A DNA stretch of 64,000 nucleotides from Marinobacter sp. MDS2 (GTDB lineage: Bacteria; Pseudomonadota; Gammaproteobacteria; Pseudomonadales; Oleiphilaceae). Below the pieces are notes generated by a model. It was not told the DNA's origin. It did not search any database and worked only from the letters and a program-made list of their open reading frames with translations. Below are positions 52,746 through 62,033 of this stretch, piece after piece. Numbering within the stretch: the stretch's first letter is position 1; each line of letters opens with the position of its first letter. The position numbers were made by a program, and so were the translations under genes. The stretch lies in assembly GCF_030718085.1 (NCBI RefSeq), contig NZ_JAVAJF010000001.1, positions 930,001 through 994,000 on the forward strand. The letters run 5' to 3'.

Positions 52746-54127
52746 TACTTCTGCTCCGAAGTGGATTCCAGCCAACGGTAGAGAGTTCGTCGGTTAATAC
52801 CCAATATTTGCGCGGCACGGCGCTTGTTGCCTTCCACCGCGGTCATCACCTGGCGCACATAGTTTTGCTGCAAGGCGTCCAAGGTGGGCCATTCTGGGAT
52901 ATTTGTACCGTCCAGGTCTATCGCATTTAGTTGAAACGCGCCCTGGCGCTTGCGAATACGCTCGGGCAAATGCTCTGGCTGAATCGTGTCGCCTCCGCAA
53001 AAGGTGACTGCCCTTTCGATGGCACTGGAGAGTTCCCGAACGTTGCCCGGAAACGGATAGTCCTTGAGCACTCTCAAGGTTACTTCGCTCAACTTGATGA
53101 ACCCGCGACTGTGTCTGAGGCAGGCTTCCTTGAGAAAATGCATGGCGAGCAGCTCCACGTCCTCTCCCCGCTCTCGCAACGGCGGCACACCAAGAGACAA
53201 GGTTTCAAGGCGGTAGTAGAGATCTTCGCGAAAGGCTCCGTCCTCAACTGCCTTTGAAAGGTTCACGTGAGTGGAGGCCAGTATGCGCACATCGACGGCC
53301 TCTTCGTGGTCTGAGCCAACCGGCTTGATCGCACCTTCCTGCAATACCCGCAGTAGTTTGGCCTGGAGCGGCATAGGCATCTCGCCGATTTCGTCCAGCA
53401 ACAAGGTGCCGCCGCTGGCCTCGGCAAACAGGCCTTTACGGGCTTGGCGCGCGCCGGTAAACGCACCGGCTTCATGACCGAAAAATTCACTTTCCATAAG
53501 ATCGGGCGGAATGCCCGCACAGTTCACCGCTAAAAAGGCATTCGCCGCCCGGTCACTCTGGTGATGGATAGCGTGTGCAACCAATTCTTTGCCGGTGCCA
53601 CTTTCACCATGGATCAGAACGGCCGCCTGACTGCGGGCAACCTGCCGGATTTCGCCCCGCAACCGCTCCATCGCCGGGCTGTCGCCCACCAATCCCATAT
53701 TCAATTCGCCGTATTGGCGGGACTGAATCTCGGCCAGTTGCCGGTTAATATCGGCCTGAGCCAGCAGTCTTTTTATTTTCAGGCGCAGGTGATCCGTGGA
53801 CAACGGCTTGGTCAAAAAATCATCCGCTCCCGCCTGCAATGCGTCCACAGCTTGATCAACCGTGCCGAAGGCAGTGATAACAATGAAGGGAATGCCCGGG
53901 TGTTCTGCCTGCTGGAAAGCCAACACTTGCATGCCATCGCCGTCGGGCAACCGTAAATCCGACACAATCAACGACGGGCGCTGTTCTTTTAGAGCCTTGC
54001 GAGCTGCCTGGACCGTTGCCGCACCGACAACCGTATAACCATCCGCTTCCAGTTCCTCGGTCAGCAGTTGCCCCAAACTCGGGTCATCTTCTACCAACAA
54101 TATCCTCGATGCGTTTGCCGGCATCAT
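52745..54127 (-). CDS. Sigma-54-dependent response regulator (NtrC family)
   Basis: 460 residues: receiver domain (phosphorylatable Asp57 in VSDLRLPD), AAA+ domain with Walker A GESGTGKE near 170, sigma-54-contact loop GAFTGA, and Walker B GGTLLLDEIGE, then a Fis-type helix-turn-helix (GNKRRAAQILGINRRTLYRWL) at the C-terminus. It should activate sigma-54 promoters when phosphorylated. Its start overlaps the stop of the kinase gene (ATGA). A sigma-54-like promoter and a dyad just upstream of the operon, facing the opposite gene, are candidate targets. Confidence 0.94.
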   Translation of the reverse strand: MMPANASRILLVEDDPSLGQLLTEELEADGYTVVGAATVQAARKALKEQRPSLIVSDLRLPDGDGMQVLAFQQAEHPGIPFIVITAFGTVDQAVDALQAGADDFLTKPLSTDHLRLKIKRLLAQADINRQLAEIQSRQYGELNMGLVGDSPAMERLRGEIRQVARSQAAVLIHGESGTGKELVAHAIHHQSDRAANAFLAVNCAGIPPDLMESEFFGHEAGAFTGARQARKGLFAEASGGTLLLDEIGEMPMPLQAKLLRVLQEGAIKPVGSDHEEAVDVRILASTHVNLSKAVEDGAFREDLYYRLETLSLGVPPLRERGEDVELLAMHFLKEACLRHSRGFIKLSEVTLRVLKDYPFPGNVRELSSAIERAVTFCGGDTIQPEHLPERIRKRQGAFQLNAIDLDGTNIPEWPTLDALQQNYVRQVMTAVEGNKRRAAQILGINRRTLYRWLESTSEQK

Positions 54128-55593
54128 GTCGCCTCCTTCGGGAAATAAAGACTCATACGGCAGCCTCCCAAATCACTGCCAGCAACCTCTACCCGGCCAC
54201 CGTGCTCTTTCAGAACGCTGTTCACCACGGCGAGGCCAAGGCCGGTGCCCTCGCCGGCAGCGCGGGTACTGTAGAATGGCTCGAACACCCGGGACCGGTG
54301 TTCTTCAGGGATGCCAGGGCCGTCGTCTTCAACCCGGACTTCCCAGCAATCGCCGGCATCGTGGGCCGATATTCTCAGCCGGCTTCGGGCAGACTGGCAC
54401 CCATTTCGAATCACGTTCAGGCAGGCCAATCCCACGCGCAAGGGTTCTGCCCGGACAGCCATCGCTTGCTCAAGCCCCTCGGTTTCAAGCATCTGACAAT
54501 CGCAGCGACGGTCTTCCGAGACCCACTTCATGACATCGGCAAGCACCGATGACAAATCAAGTGAACGGCGGGAATCCGGAACGTGGCGAAAACAGTCCAG
54601 TAGCTGCTGGATAATGGTGGTCATACGAGTGACCTGATGCTCAATATCCGAGAGGTGACGATGCTGCGCTTCCGGCAAGCCTGAACGCGCAAGAATACGG
54701 GCACGGCCCTGAATAACGTTCAGAGGCGCACCCAGTTCGTGGGCCACCCCACCAGCGACCCGACCAATCATTGCCACCTTTTCCTGATATTCCAGCTGCT
54801 CGGCCAATGCTCGCTCCCGGGCAATCCGGCCTTCAATTTCCGATTCTGCCGCGGCCATTCGTTGCCCCAGATTCAGAATGCCGTGATGAATCTGCCGGAG
54901 CTCCCGAGGCCCGGAGGGCGGAACGACCAACAACCATCGCCCGGGCGCCAGACCCGCCATATTCTCAAGTAAACGGCTGACATGGCGCCCCACTGTCCGG
55001 TAGTGCCCCAGCACGACCACCAGAATCATCATGAAAGAAAACGCCGACCAGATGGTGACTGCCCACCAGCGGGACGAAGCCACCAAATCGTGAAAATCGC
55101 TGCGCTTGCGGGTGACCTGAAGCAACCCCTGAATCCGGCCGTCTTCCGCCACCAAGGGCGTAAAATGGGAAAACACCGATTCGCCATCGACCCGACGAAA
55201 GGCGCCCCCAAGTTTCCCGCTGGCGATGACTTTTTCAGCGCTCGCGCTGTTGGATACATCCGTGTCAGCAACCCCCAGACTGGCGACCCTATCGCTGTTT
55301 TCATCAAACACCGATGCCCCGGAAATGCGGCCTATCTGGAAAATGGATTTTAACGATTCCCCCAGCACCAGTTCATCGCCTTGCGCCAAAGCGTTGGATA
55401 TCGGCCCACTCACGGCTTGTGCGACCAACTCCAGATCTTCTCTTAAACGTTCGTTCAGGGCTTTTTCGACGGCCCCCAGCCCGATATAGATGGCGATACC
55501 GCTGAACAGGACCAGTGGCACCACAATGCTCAAGACCAGAGTCAGCTGCAACGACCGGAACATATTCCGAAAGCGCCGGCTAAAAGGAAACAT
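54124..55593 (-). CDS. Membrane histidine kinase, partner of the NtrC-type regulator
   Basis: 489 residues. Helix near residues 15-40, an extracytoplasmic sensor, a second helix near 170-190, then a kinase core: H-box GGVAHELGAPLNVIQG, N-box NVIRNGCQSA, and G-boxes VEDDGPGIPEEH and GEGTGLGLAVV. The short periplasmic segment (about 41-165) fits a dCache-like sensor. I start at ATG 55593, which has a clear AGGAG site 6 bases upstream; the frame continues to 55665 with a cysteine-rich extension that is not preferred. Confidence 0.92.
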   Translation of the reverse strand: MFPFSRRFRNMFRSLQLTLVLSIVVPLVLFSGIAIYIGLGAVEKALNERLREDLELVAQAVSGPISNALAQGDELVLGESLKSIFQIGRISGASVFDENSDRVASLGVADTDVSNSASAEKVIASGKLGGAFRRVDGESVFSHFTPLVAEDGRIQGLLQVTRKRSDFHDLVASSRWWAVTIWSAFSFMMILVVVLGHYRTVGRHVSRLLENMAGLAPGRWLLVVPPSGPRELRQIHHGILNLGQRMAAAESEIEGRIARERALAEQLEYQEKVAMIGRVAGGVAHELGAPLNVIQGRARILARSGLPEAQHRHLSDIEHQVTRMTTIIQQLLDCFRHVPDSRRSLDLSSVLADVMKWVSEDRRCDCQMLETEGLEQAMAVRAEPLRVGLACLNVIRNGCQSARSRLRISAHDAGDCWEVRVEDDGPGIPEEHRSRVFEPFYSTRAAGEGTGLGLAVVNSVLKEHGGRVEVAGSDLGGCRMSLYFPKEAT

Positions 55594-55612
55594 AAACGGC
55601 TCCTGTACCAAG

Positions 55613-55633
55613 GTGTCACAGCATTTCTGACAC
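55613..55633. promoter_or_regulatory. Dyad between the kinase gene and the DUF4168 gene, possible enhancer
   Basis: GTGTCA and TGACAC flank a 9-bp spacer. It is about 95-110 bases upstream of a sigma-54-like promoter, the usual distance for an NtrC-type enhancer, and 20 bases upstream of the kinase start. Confidence 0.4.
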
Positions 55634-55725
55634 ATGGGGCATTTTGCCACAACCTTCATTACCAACCCTTAACGCCAGATAATCGTAACCCACTGATTTA
55701 AATGCTATTAAAAAGACGCTCAAGG

Positions 55726-55743
55726 TTGGCATGCGGTCTGCAA
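55726..55743 (+). promoter_or_regulatory. Sigma-54-like promoter upstream of the DUF4168 gene
   Basis: TTGGCATGCGGTCTGCAA has GG and GC separated by 10 bases, the -24/-12 pattern. The -14 base is C instead of T. Start would be near 55753, with a 68-base leader before the ATG. Confidence 0.5.
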
Positions 55744-55820
55744 TACCGAACGCGACATCCACAGAAGCCGGGCTTCGCGATGTTTCGACCCGGTAAGTTC
55801 AAGCGAAAGGAGTCTGATTT

Positions 55821-56225
55821 ATGAATAAGCTACTTGTGTCCGTAACCGCATCTTTGGCGCTTCTGGCCGCGACGCCGACTATGGCACAGCAAGAGGGGCA
55901 GCAGAATCCGGCCAACCCTCAAACTCAAAGTCCCGGCTATTCGGACCCCGCTGCCGCAGGCACCCAAAGCACCAATTTCAGTGATGCTCAGCTGAAAGAG
56001 TTCATCAAAGCTCAGGACCGTGTCATGGAAGTCCGGGAAGAGTACATCGAGAAGATTGAAGCCGCGGATTCCCAGCAGAAGGCTCAGGAGCTTCAGATGA
56101 AGGCAAACGACAAAATGGTTTCTGCGATTCAGGACGCTGGCATTGAGATTTCCACCTACAATGCCATCGCGACCGCCTACAGCAGCGAGCCGAAAATCCG
56201 CAATCGGGTTGATGCATTGATGTAA
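55821..56225 (+). CDS. DUF4168-family secreted protein
   Basis: 134 residues with a signal peptide cleaved after TMA-Q at about residue 22, then a Gln/Asn/Pro-rich linker and a helical DUF4168 domain (SDAQLKEFIKAQDRVMEVREEY). Family function is unknown; members are periplasmic or secreted. It has a good AAAGGAG site. It is divergent from the kinase-regulator operon and lies behind a sigma-54-like promoter, so it is the best visible target of that regulator. A terminator follows 16 bases after the stop. Confidence 0.85.
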   Translation: MNKLLVSVTASLALLAATPTMAQQEGQQNPANPQTQSPGYSDPAAAGTQSTNFSDAQLKEFIKAQDRVMEVREEYIEKIEAADSQQKAQELQMKANDKMVSAIQDAGIEISTYNAIATAYSSEPKIRNRVDALM

Positions 56226-56241
56226 GCCCCAGCTGTCAGTT

Positions 56242-56264
56242 GCCCCGCCTGCGCGGGGCTTTTT
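56242..56264 (+). terminator. Terminator after the DUF4168 gene
   Basis: GCCCCGC and GCGGGGC form a 7-bp GC stem with a 4-nt loop, followed by TTTTT. It is 16 bases after the stop codon. Confidence 0.88.
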
Positions 56265-56268
56265 CAGT

Positions 56269-57069
56269 TCAGTGCAACAGCAATGGGCGCGAGATCATTC
56301 TCACCTCTTCGGCGGCACAGACTTCGCCGGCCCGGGCAGTCAGGTCAGCGATGAACCGGGTTTGATCCCCCGGTGTTAACGGATACGCCTTCAAACGATA
56401 CTTCATACCGATATCCGTACCCGTAACCGCAACAACCACCGGCTGATAGGTTTTGGTCAGCGGGCAGGTATAAATCACATCACGAAACAGTTCGCGCATG
56501 CGGGCCACATCGTGGTTCGGCTCAAGATACAGCTCGGCCACACACATCAGATTGTCAGTGCCGTCGTTACTGTTTGCCAGCAGGTTGTTCCACAGCAGGC
56601 CATGGGGAATGACAATGACCGTATCATCCAGCGTGACGATTTCCGCTGCCCGCGTTCCTATGGCACGCACCTCCCCGTACTGACCGTTGATCTCGATCCA
56701 GTCGCCCGGCCGGTAAGGCATTTCATACAAAGTGACAATTCCGGCAATCAGGCTGTTGGCGTAGTCCTTGAACGCAAAACCCAGTGCTAACCCCAGCGCT
56801 CCAAAAATCGCCAGCATATTCTCAAACGACGGCTCCACCAGAATCGGCACCACCATCACGATGGTCAAAACAATAATCACCAGCCGAAGCAAGGGCACCG
56901 CTGCCAAGAGGTACAAACGAGGTTTACCGGACAACTTTTGAGCCAGCATGGGTACCAGCTTCTGAATCGCCATAATCAGCAATGAAGCCAGCACCACCAC
57001 TGAAATGGCTTCGATGATTGCGCCTGACGTGATGCTGGACAGTGCGTCCTTTAGCCCTAACTCTTCCAT
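56269..57069 (-). CDS. MscS-family mechanosensitive channel
   Basis: 266 residues. Three helices precede the pore-lining helix, which is GALGLALGFAFKDYANSLIAG; the beta domain then starts YRPGDWIEINGQYGEVRAIG. It releases small solutes under osmotic down-shock. The AGGAG site overlaps the stop codon of the upstream gene, so the two are one operon. Confidence 0.93.
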   Translation of the reverse strand: MEELGLKDALSSITSGAIIEAISVVVLASLLIMAIQKLVPMLAQKLSGKPRLYLLAAVPLLRLVIIVLTIVMVVPILVEPSFENMLAIFGALGLALGFAFKDYANSLIAGIVTLYEMPYRPGDWIEINGQYGEVRAIGTRAAEIVTLDDTVIVIPHGLLWNNLLANSNDGTDNLMCVAELYLEPNHDVARMRELFRDVIYTCPLTKTYQPVVVAVTGTDIGMKYRLKAYPLTPGDQTRFIADLTARAGEVCAAEEVRMISRPLLLH

Positions 57070-57078
57070 TATCTGCTC

Positions 57079-58287
57079 CTAGAACCCATCTACCGAAAAT
57101 CCGCGCGCCTGCAGATATTTGCGGACAGACGGGTAGCCCAACGCAGTTGGCCGATACGCTTGCGTGTTCTCATCCTGAACAATCAGATCTGCCCGCAGAA
57201 AACGGGACAACAGCAATTTCAACTCAGCACCTGCAATGCCTGTGACCCGCTCAAGGGAAGCAATGGTCAAACTGCTGTGCAGCATGATCGCGTGCAACAC
57301 AATGCCCGCCTGCTGGCCGGATCCCTGAGGCACGCCGGGCAAACTTAACTGATCAAACGGCACAACCCAGCACTCGGCGGTTTTACTGGCTCCGTCTTCA
57401 TCCTGATCAGCGTTTTCTTCCGGTTTGGCTCGCAAGGCGCGTTGCCAAATTGCGTGGGCAACGCCCCGGTTACCTCTGGCCGCGTTGGCGAGATCCTGCG
57501 TAAAACAACTGTATTTTTCTTTGGATTCGTCGGTCTTCGGTGGCAACACATAGTGGCCGTCGTTGGTCATTCGCGCCGTCATTGAGCGCCCATTTCCGCC
57601 ACGGGCCAAAAAATCCAACCAATCGGTGAGACGCTCCGAATCCAATGGCGCCAAGGTTAACGGCCCCACGTGGATTTCTGGCCAATACCTGACCCAGAAC
57701 TGCCAACACCAACTCGAACACGCCACGATTCCGCGGCCCGCACCATCCATAGCCACGCGAGCAAAGAAAGACTTCAACAGGTGCAAACCGGAACGGTGGC
57801 GTAACCAGAAGTTGGCCAATTCAGGCAGAACCCAGTCATCATCACTTAACTGCTCGTCCCACCAACGGTCTGCGTCTTGCTCGCTCATCAAGAGATTATC
57901 CGGTGGCTCGATGACCCGGGCCGGCAAGGTTAACAGGGCATCAGGCACCCCCGAAAACGGCGGCGCGACGATAAAACTTACCTGACGATTATGTACGCCT
58001 TGTTGGCGCAGCGCTTCGAGCTGTTCCAGTATCGCCGAGGCTAAAGCTGAAGCATCCGGTTCCGGCGCATATCGCTTCAGTTTCTTCGCTGGCAAGGAAG
58101 GCAAATCATCCAGACTTTCAAAGGCTTCACTCTCGGGCGTGAGCCCTGAGCGCAATTGCTCCAGGATATCCTTGAACCCTGCACGCAGTGTTTTGTGCAC
58201 CGAAACATCGGGCATGCTCCACTGATCCAGAGGTATCAAGCCGCCTGGCAGGCAAGGTTGCTCGTTGTCCCTTTCCGTCGTCGCCAA
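57079..58287 (-). CDS. Unrecognised 402-residue protein in an operon with MscS
   Basis: No family recognised. Acidic N-terminal region, a mid-section with hydrophobic strand VSFIVAPPFSG and many tryptophans (SSWCWQFWVRYW), and a C-terminal region that looks like a winged helix (ASLERVTGIAGAELKLLLSRFLRADLI...). The overall pattern could be a degenerate AAA+ or DNA/RNA-binding protein, but no Walker A is present. Start is TTG with AGGGAG upstream. Eleven bases separate it from mscS, whose ribosome-binding site lies at its stop codon, so the two are likely co-expressed. Confidence 0.72.
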   Translation of the reverse strand: MATTERDNEQPCLPGGLIPLDQWSMPDVSVHKTLRAGFKDILEQLRSGLTPESEAFESLDDLPSLPAKKLKRYAPEPDASALASAILEQLEALRQQGVHNRQVSFIVAPPFSGVPDALLTLPARVIEPPDNLLMSEQDADRWWDEQLSDDDWVLPELANFWLRHRSGLHLLKSFFARVAMDGAGRGIVACSSWCWQFWVRYWPEIHVGPLTLAPLDSERLTDWLDFLARGGNGRSMTARMTNDGHYVLPPKTDESKEKYSCFTQDLANAARGNRGVAHAIWQRALRAKPEENADQDEDGASKTAECWVVPFDQLSLPGVPQGSGQQAGIVLHAIMLHSSLTIASLERVTGIAGAELKLLLSRFLRADLIVQDENTQAYRPTALGYPSVRKYLQARGFSVDGF

Positions 58288-58305
58288 AACCCGTCTCCCT
58301 TTGTG

Positions 58306-59145
58306 TTATTCGGGTACCAACCAGGAAAGACTGGCCGACACTCCTAGTCTAGCCTCGCCTTCAAGCTCCGCCAGCATATCGCTAAGCCGCTGATCAAAGC
58401 CCCAGGGCGGATTAACCACCAACATGCCAGAACCAACCATGCCCCGCTCGGGTGGCTGATCAAGCATTACTTCACTGCGCAGTACTTTACGCACACCGCT
58501 GTTTTCCACACCTGTCATCAGCTGTTGCTGCAGCCCGCTGGTCAGCATGGGGTACCAAATCAAATAGACACCGTGGCGGCATTTCTTCCAGGCCTGAGCC
58601 AAGGTCTTCGCGACTTGGTCGTATTCGTCTTTCACTTCATAGGACGGGTCGATCAATGTCAGCAGCCTGGGTTGCGCAGGGGGCAAACACGTTAATAACC
58701 CGTTCAACCCGTCTTCATTCATAACGCGAACACCGCTCTTTTCGCCCCAATTTTCCAGATGCTGCCCCTCGGTGGGGTGTAACTCGAAGGTTGTTATGGA
58801 ATCCCCGGGCCGGCCGACGTTCGCAAACCAAGCCGGCGAGCCAGGGTACCGTGACAAGGTTTCCGAGCCCTTGTTCAAGCTGTCCAGCAACTCCACCATG
58901 GGTTGCCAGTCCGGAGATTTCAGCTGTCCTCGTATCGACCACAAACGGTGAATACCGGCATCGGCTTCTGCGGTCTTTCTGGCACGTTCGCTGGTCAAAT
59001 CGTACAGCGCACTGCCAGCGTGAGTGTCGAAACAAGCAATAGCCGTTTTTTTGGCTTGCATCATGGTCAACGCCAGGGTCAATGCCGCATGCTTTTGCAC
59101 ATCTGCAAAGTTTCCAGCGTGGAAGGCGTGAAGGTAACTCAACAT
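58306..59145 (-). CDS. rlmJ: 23S rRNA (adenine-2030-N6)-methyltransferase
   Basis: 279 residues. MLSYLHAFHAGNFADVQKH is the family N-terminus and fixes the start at 59145, which has CAGGAG upstream. The SAM/DPPY-type motif is LIDPSYEVK. It methylates A2030 in 23S rRNA. The next gene downstream (57079) is on the same strand and may be co-transcribed. Confidence 0.95.
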   Translation of the reverse strand: MLSYLHAFHAGNFADVQKHAALTLALTMMQAKKTAIACFDTHAGSALYDLTSERARKTAEADAGIHRLWSIRGQLKSPDWQPMVELLDSLNKGSETLSRYPGSPAWFANVGRPGDSITTFELHPTEGQHLENWGEKSGVRVMNEDGLNGLLTCLPPAQPRLLTLIDPSYEVKDEYDQVAKTLAQAWKKCRHGVYLIWYPMLTSGLQQQLMTGVENSGVRKVLRSEVMLDQPPERGMVGSGMLVVNPPWGFDQRLSDMLAELEGEARLGVSASLSWLVPE

Positions 59146-59237
59146 ATCGGGCTCCTGATTTAAGCCGTCCATTAAGCCGCAGTCATCGGCTACAAACAAC
59201 ACCAACGGCCACTCTTCGTAGCATCAGTAAAAAATTC

Positions 59238-59280
59238 TTGCGTCAAAGTAATCAGGCACCTCATAATGCAAACGCTAATA
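59238..59280 (+). promoter_or_regulatory. Sigma-70-like promoter of the imelysin cluster, possibly Fur-controlled
   Basis: TTGCGT (59238-59243) and CATAAT (59262-59267) are 18 bases apart. The sequence over and after the -10 (CATAATGCAAACGCTAATAC) has partial Fur-box character. The match is loose, so iron control is only a suggestion that fits the gene content. Confidence 0.4.
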
Positions 59281-59321
59281 CTTCCCATTACCACCCACAT
59301 CTACGTTGCACGGAGTTCTTA

Positions 59322-60614
59322 ATGACCGCTTTGTTCCGCCCGGCTCCACTGGCCATCACCATTGCCGCCACGCTTTCCACCGGTTGCGCTTTCACGAATA
59401 CTGCCGCCCAGTCTGAACCGGTCACCAAAGCCTCTGTTGTTTCTCATTATGCAGACGTGGCACACGCGAATTACCAGGATGCACTGATCACAGCCAAAGT
59501 GCTGGATCACGCCACCGACCAACTGATTGCCAACCCGACCGAAGCGAACCTGCAAGCGGCCAAAGAAGCCTGGCTTGCTGCCCGGGCGCCCTACCAGCAA
59601 ACTGAAGTATTCCGGTTCGGCAACACCGTGGTAGACGATTGGGAAGGTCAGTTGAACGCTTGGCCGCTGGATGAAGGCCTGATCGATTACGTTAAAGCCG
59701 ACGATTACCAGTACGAACTGGGTAACGCGGGTGCAACGGCCAACATCATCGGTAACACCAGCGTTAACGTGGGCGGAGAAACTCTGGATACCACGGTATT
59801 AACGCCGGAACTGCTCGCGAACCTGAACGAGATTGGCGGTTCTGAAGCCAACGTCGCCACCGGCTATCACGCCGTTGAATTCCTGCTGTGGGGCCAGGAT
59901 CAGCACGGTTTTGAACAAGGCGCCGGCGAGCGACCGGTCACTGATTACGCGACCGGTTCCGACTGCACCAACGGCAATTGCGACCGCCGCGGCCAGTACC
60001 TGGATGCCGTGACCGACCTGCTGGTTTCCGACCTGGAATGGATGGTAGCTCAGTGGGCGCCAGGTAGTGATGACAACTACCGCAGTGAACTGACAAACGG
60101 CGATGCAGACGAAGCGGTTCAGAAAATGCTGTTCGGCATGGGCTCGTTGTCTCTGGGTGAATTGGCCGGCGAGCGCATGAAGGTGGCTCTGGAAGCCAAC
60201 TCCTACGAAGACGAGCACGACTGTTTCAGCGATAACACCCACAACTCCCATTACTACAATGGTCAGGGTATCCAGAATGTGTACACCGGCACTTACCGCC
60301 GCGTAGACGGCAGTTTGGTTAGCGGCCCGTCTCTATCCGACCTGGTCGAGGCCAGCAACCCCGAATTGGATGCGCGCCTGAACGCTCAGCTGGACGCTTC
60401 CATGCAAGCCTTGGGGCAACTGAAAGCACGCGCGGAAAGCAGCAACAACCCCATGGCCTTTGATACCATGATTGCTCCGGCCAACAACGAAGGTGCGAAG
60501 ATTGTGAATAACGCCATCATGGCGCTTGTTGAACAGACCGGCTCCATCGAACAAGCCGCGCGCCAGCTCGGGATTGAAGCGCTGTCCCCTGACGATGCCG
60601 GCCACGCATTCTGA
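59322..60614 (+). CDS. Imelysin-family lipoprotein (iron-regulated IrpA/IcmP-like)
   Basis: 430 residues. A signal ends LSTGC, so Cys17 may be lipidated. Two imelysin repeats carry the GYHAVEFLLWGQD motif (GxHxxE) near 180. Imelysins such as IcmP and EfeO-like proteins are tied to iron uptake and were earlier taken for metallopeptidases. First of a four-gene set whose order matches PA4370-PA4373 of Pseudomonas aeruginosa (recalled). ATG 59322 has CGGAG 7 bases upstream; the frame from 59082 is rejected. Confidence 0.9.
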   Translation: MTALFRPAPLAITIAATLSTGCAFTNTAAQSEPVTKASVVSHYADVAHANYQDALITAKVLDHATDQLIANPTEANLQAAKEAWLAARAPYQQTEVFRFGNTVVDDWEGQLNAWPLDEGLIDYVKADDYQYELGNAGATANIIGNTSVNVGGETLDTTVLTPELLANLNEIGGSEANVATGYHAVEFLLWGQDQHGFEQGAGERPVTDYATGSDCTNGNCDRRGQYLDAVTDLLVSDLEWMVAQWAPGSDDNYRSELTNGDADEAVQKMLFGMGSLSLGELAGERMKVALEANSYEDEHDCFSDNTHNSHYYNGQGIQNVYTGTYRRVDGSLVSGPSLSDLVEASNPELDARLNAQLDASMQALGQLKARAESSNNPMAFDTMIAPANNEGAKIVNNAIMALVEQTGSIEQAARQLGIEALSPDDAGHAF

Positions 60615-60620
60615 GGCACG

Positions 60621-62024
60621 ATGAAAAACGTACTGATTTGGGGAACGCTGGCAATCGCCAGCGTTCCTGTTTTCGCCGATAGCCATTCTGGCTACCCGAT
60701 ACAAACCACACCGAATACCGGTGGTGAAGGCACCGTCAAGCAAGCCGACACCAACGCCTATTCGCTGCCCCAAGCCAACCTGTCGATGACCAAACGGCTG
60801 GATTTCAGCGTGGGTAACAGCTTCTTCCGAAACCCCTGGGTTGAAGCACCGGCCAGCACCGATGCCCGCGATGGCCTCGGGCCACTGTTCAACACCAACT
60901 CCTGTCAGGGCTGTCACATCAAAGATGGCCGCGGCCATCCTCCGGGTGTGGACGAACCACCCGTCTCCTTGTTCCTTCGGCTAGCGGTACCGGCAGATCC
61001 GCTGAAAGACGCGGATATACTCCGCACGCAAGGTTTCAAACCGGCTCCTGTTTATGGTGCTCAACTCCAGACCGCAGCTTTGCCGGCGGCAAAGCCGGAA
61101 GCCAACCTGCGTATCGAATGGCAACCAGTCACCGAAACGTTACCCGATGGCCATCAGGTTTCTTTGCGCAAACCGGCGTACCATATTGATAACCCCAACT
61201 ACGGCCCGCTACCGGAAGATTTGTTGATTTCTCCTCGCGTAGCGCCGCAAATGATCGGTATGGGTTTACTGGAAGCTATTCCAATCGGCGATCTTGAGGC
61301 GTTGGCCGATCCCGACGACGAAGACAAAAACGGCATCTCCGGTAAACTGAATCAGGTTTGGGATTTGGCGACCAACCAGACTGTGCCCGGCCGCTTCGGC
61401 TGGAAAGCTGCCGAGCCTAACGTACACCAACAAAGCATGGGAGCATTCGCCGGCGACATGGGGCTGACCTCCAGCCTGAAACCCGCTACCGACTGCACAC
61501 CTGAGCAGAATTGCGCGCAATTTCCAGATGGCGGCGCACCTGAAGTGACCGATAAAGTCGCCGGTTTTGTCACCTTCTACGCCAAGAGTCTGGCCGTTCC
61601 CGCTCGGCGCAACCTGGATCAGGAAACCGTTCAGCAAGGCGCCAGGCGTTTTAACGAAATTGGCTGTGCGGCGTGCCACACGCCCAAACACACCACAGGC
61701 CAAATCGCTGACCGCCCGGACCTCAGCAACCAGACCATCTGGCCTTATACCGATCTGTTGTTGCACGACTTGGGGCCTGCCTTGGCGGACGGGCGTGATG
61801 AATTTTTGGCCGACGGCAACGAATGGCGTACGCCACCCCTGTGGGGCACCGGACTGGTCAACGTGGTGAACCCGCAAGCCGGCTTCCTGCATGATGGCCG
61901 GGCCCGCACGCCGGAAGAAGCCATTCTTTGGCACGGCGGCGAAGCACAAGCCGCGGCCGACCGTTACCGTCAACTGCCCGCCAGTGACCGACACGCACTG
62001 ATCGATTTTCTCAATTCGCTTTAA
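60621..62024 (+). CDS. Di-haem oxidoreductase (thiol oxidoreductase-like, DUF1111 type)
   Basis: 467 residues with a signal peptide (cleavage after VFA near 19). Two c-type haem sites are CQGCH (about 95) and CAACH (about 352). The family is a di-haem cytochrome peroxidase relative found in imelysin clusters; its substrate is unknown but redox handling of iron is plausible. Only 6 bases separate it from the first imelysin gene, and GAGG upstream overlaps that stop codon. Confidence 0.9.
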   Translation: MKNVLIWGTLAIASVPVFADSHSGYPIQTTPNTGGEGTVKQADTNAYSLPQANLSMTKRLDFSVGNSFFRNPWVEAPASTDARDGLGPLFNTNSCQGCHIKDGRGHPPGVDEPPVSLFLRLAVPADPLKDADILRTQGFKPAPVYGAQLQTAALPAAKPEANLRIEWQPVTETLPDGHQVSLRKPAYHIDNPNYGPLPEDLLISPRVAPQMIGMGLLEAIPIGDLEALADPDDEDKNGISGKLNQVWDLATNQTVPGRFGWKAAEPNVHQQSMGAFAGDMGLTSSLKPATDCTPEQNCAQFPDGGAPEVTDKVAGFVTFYAKSLAVPARRNLDQETVQQGARRFNEIGCAACHTPKHTTGQIADRPDLSNQTIWPYTDLLLHDLGPALADGRDEFLADGNEWRTPPLWGTGLVNVVNPQAGFLHDGRARTPEEAILWHGGEAQAAADRYRQLPASDRHALIDFLNSL

Positions 62025-62033
62025 GGAGTTGCC

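Noticed and set aside
55594..55665. Cysteine-rich N-terminal extension of the histidine kinase
   Set aside because: The CPMCQKCC segment overlaps the enhancer-like dyad; ATG 55593 has a far better AGGAG site.
59082..59321. N-terminal extension of the first imelysin
   Set aside because: It overlaps rlmJ and lacks a signal peptide; ATG 59322 yields a signal with lipobox and has CGGAG upstream.
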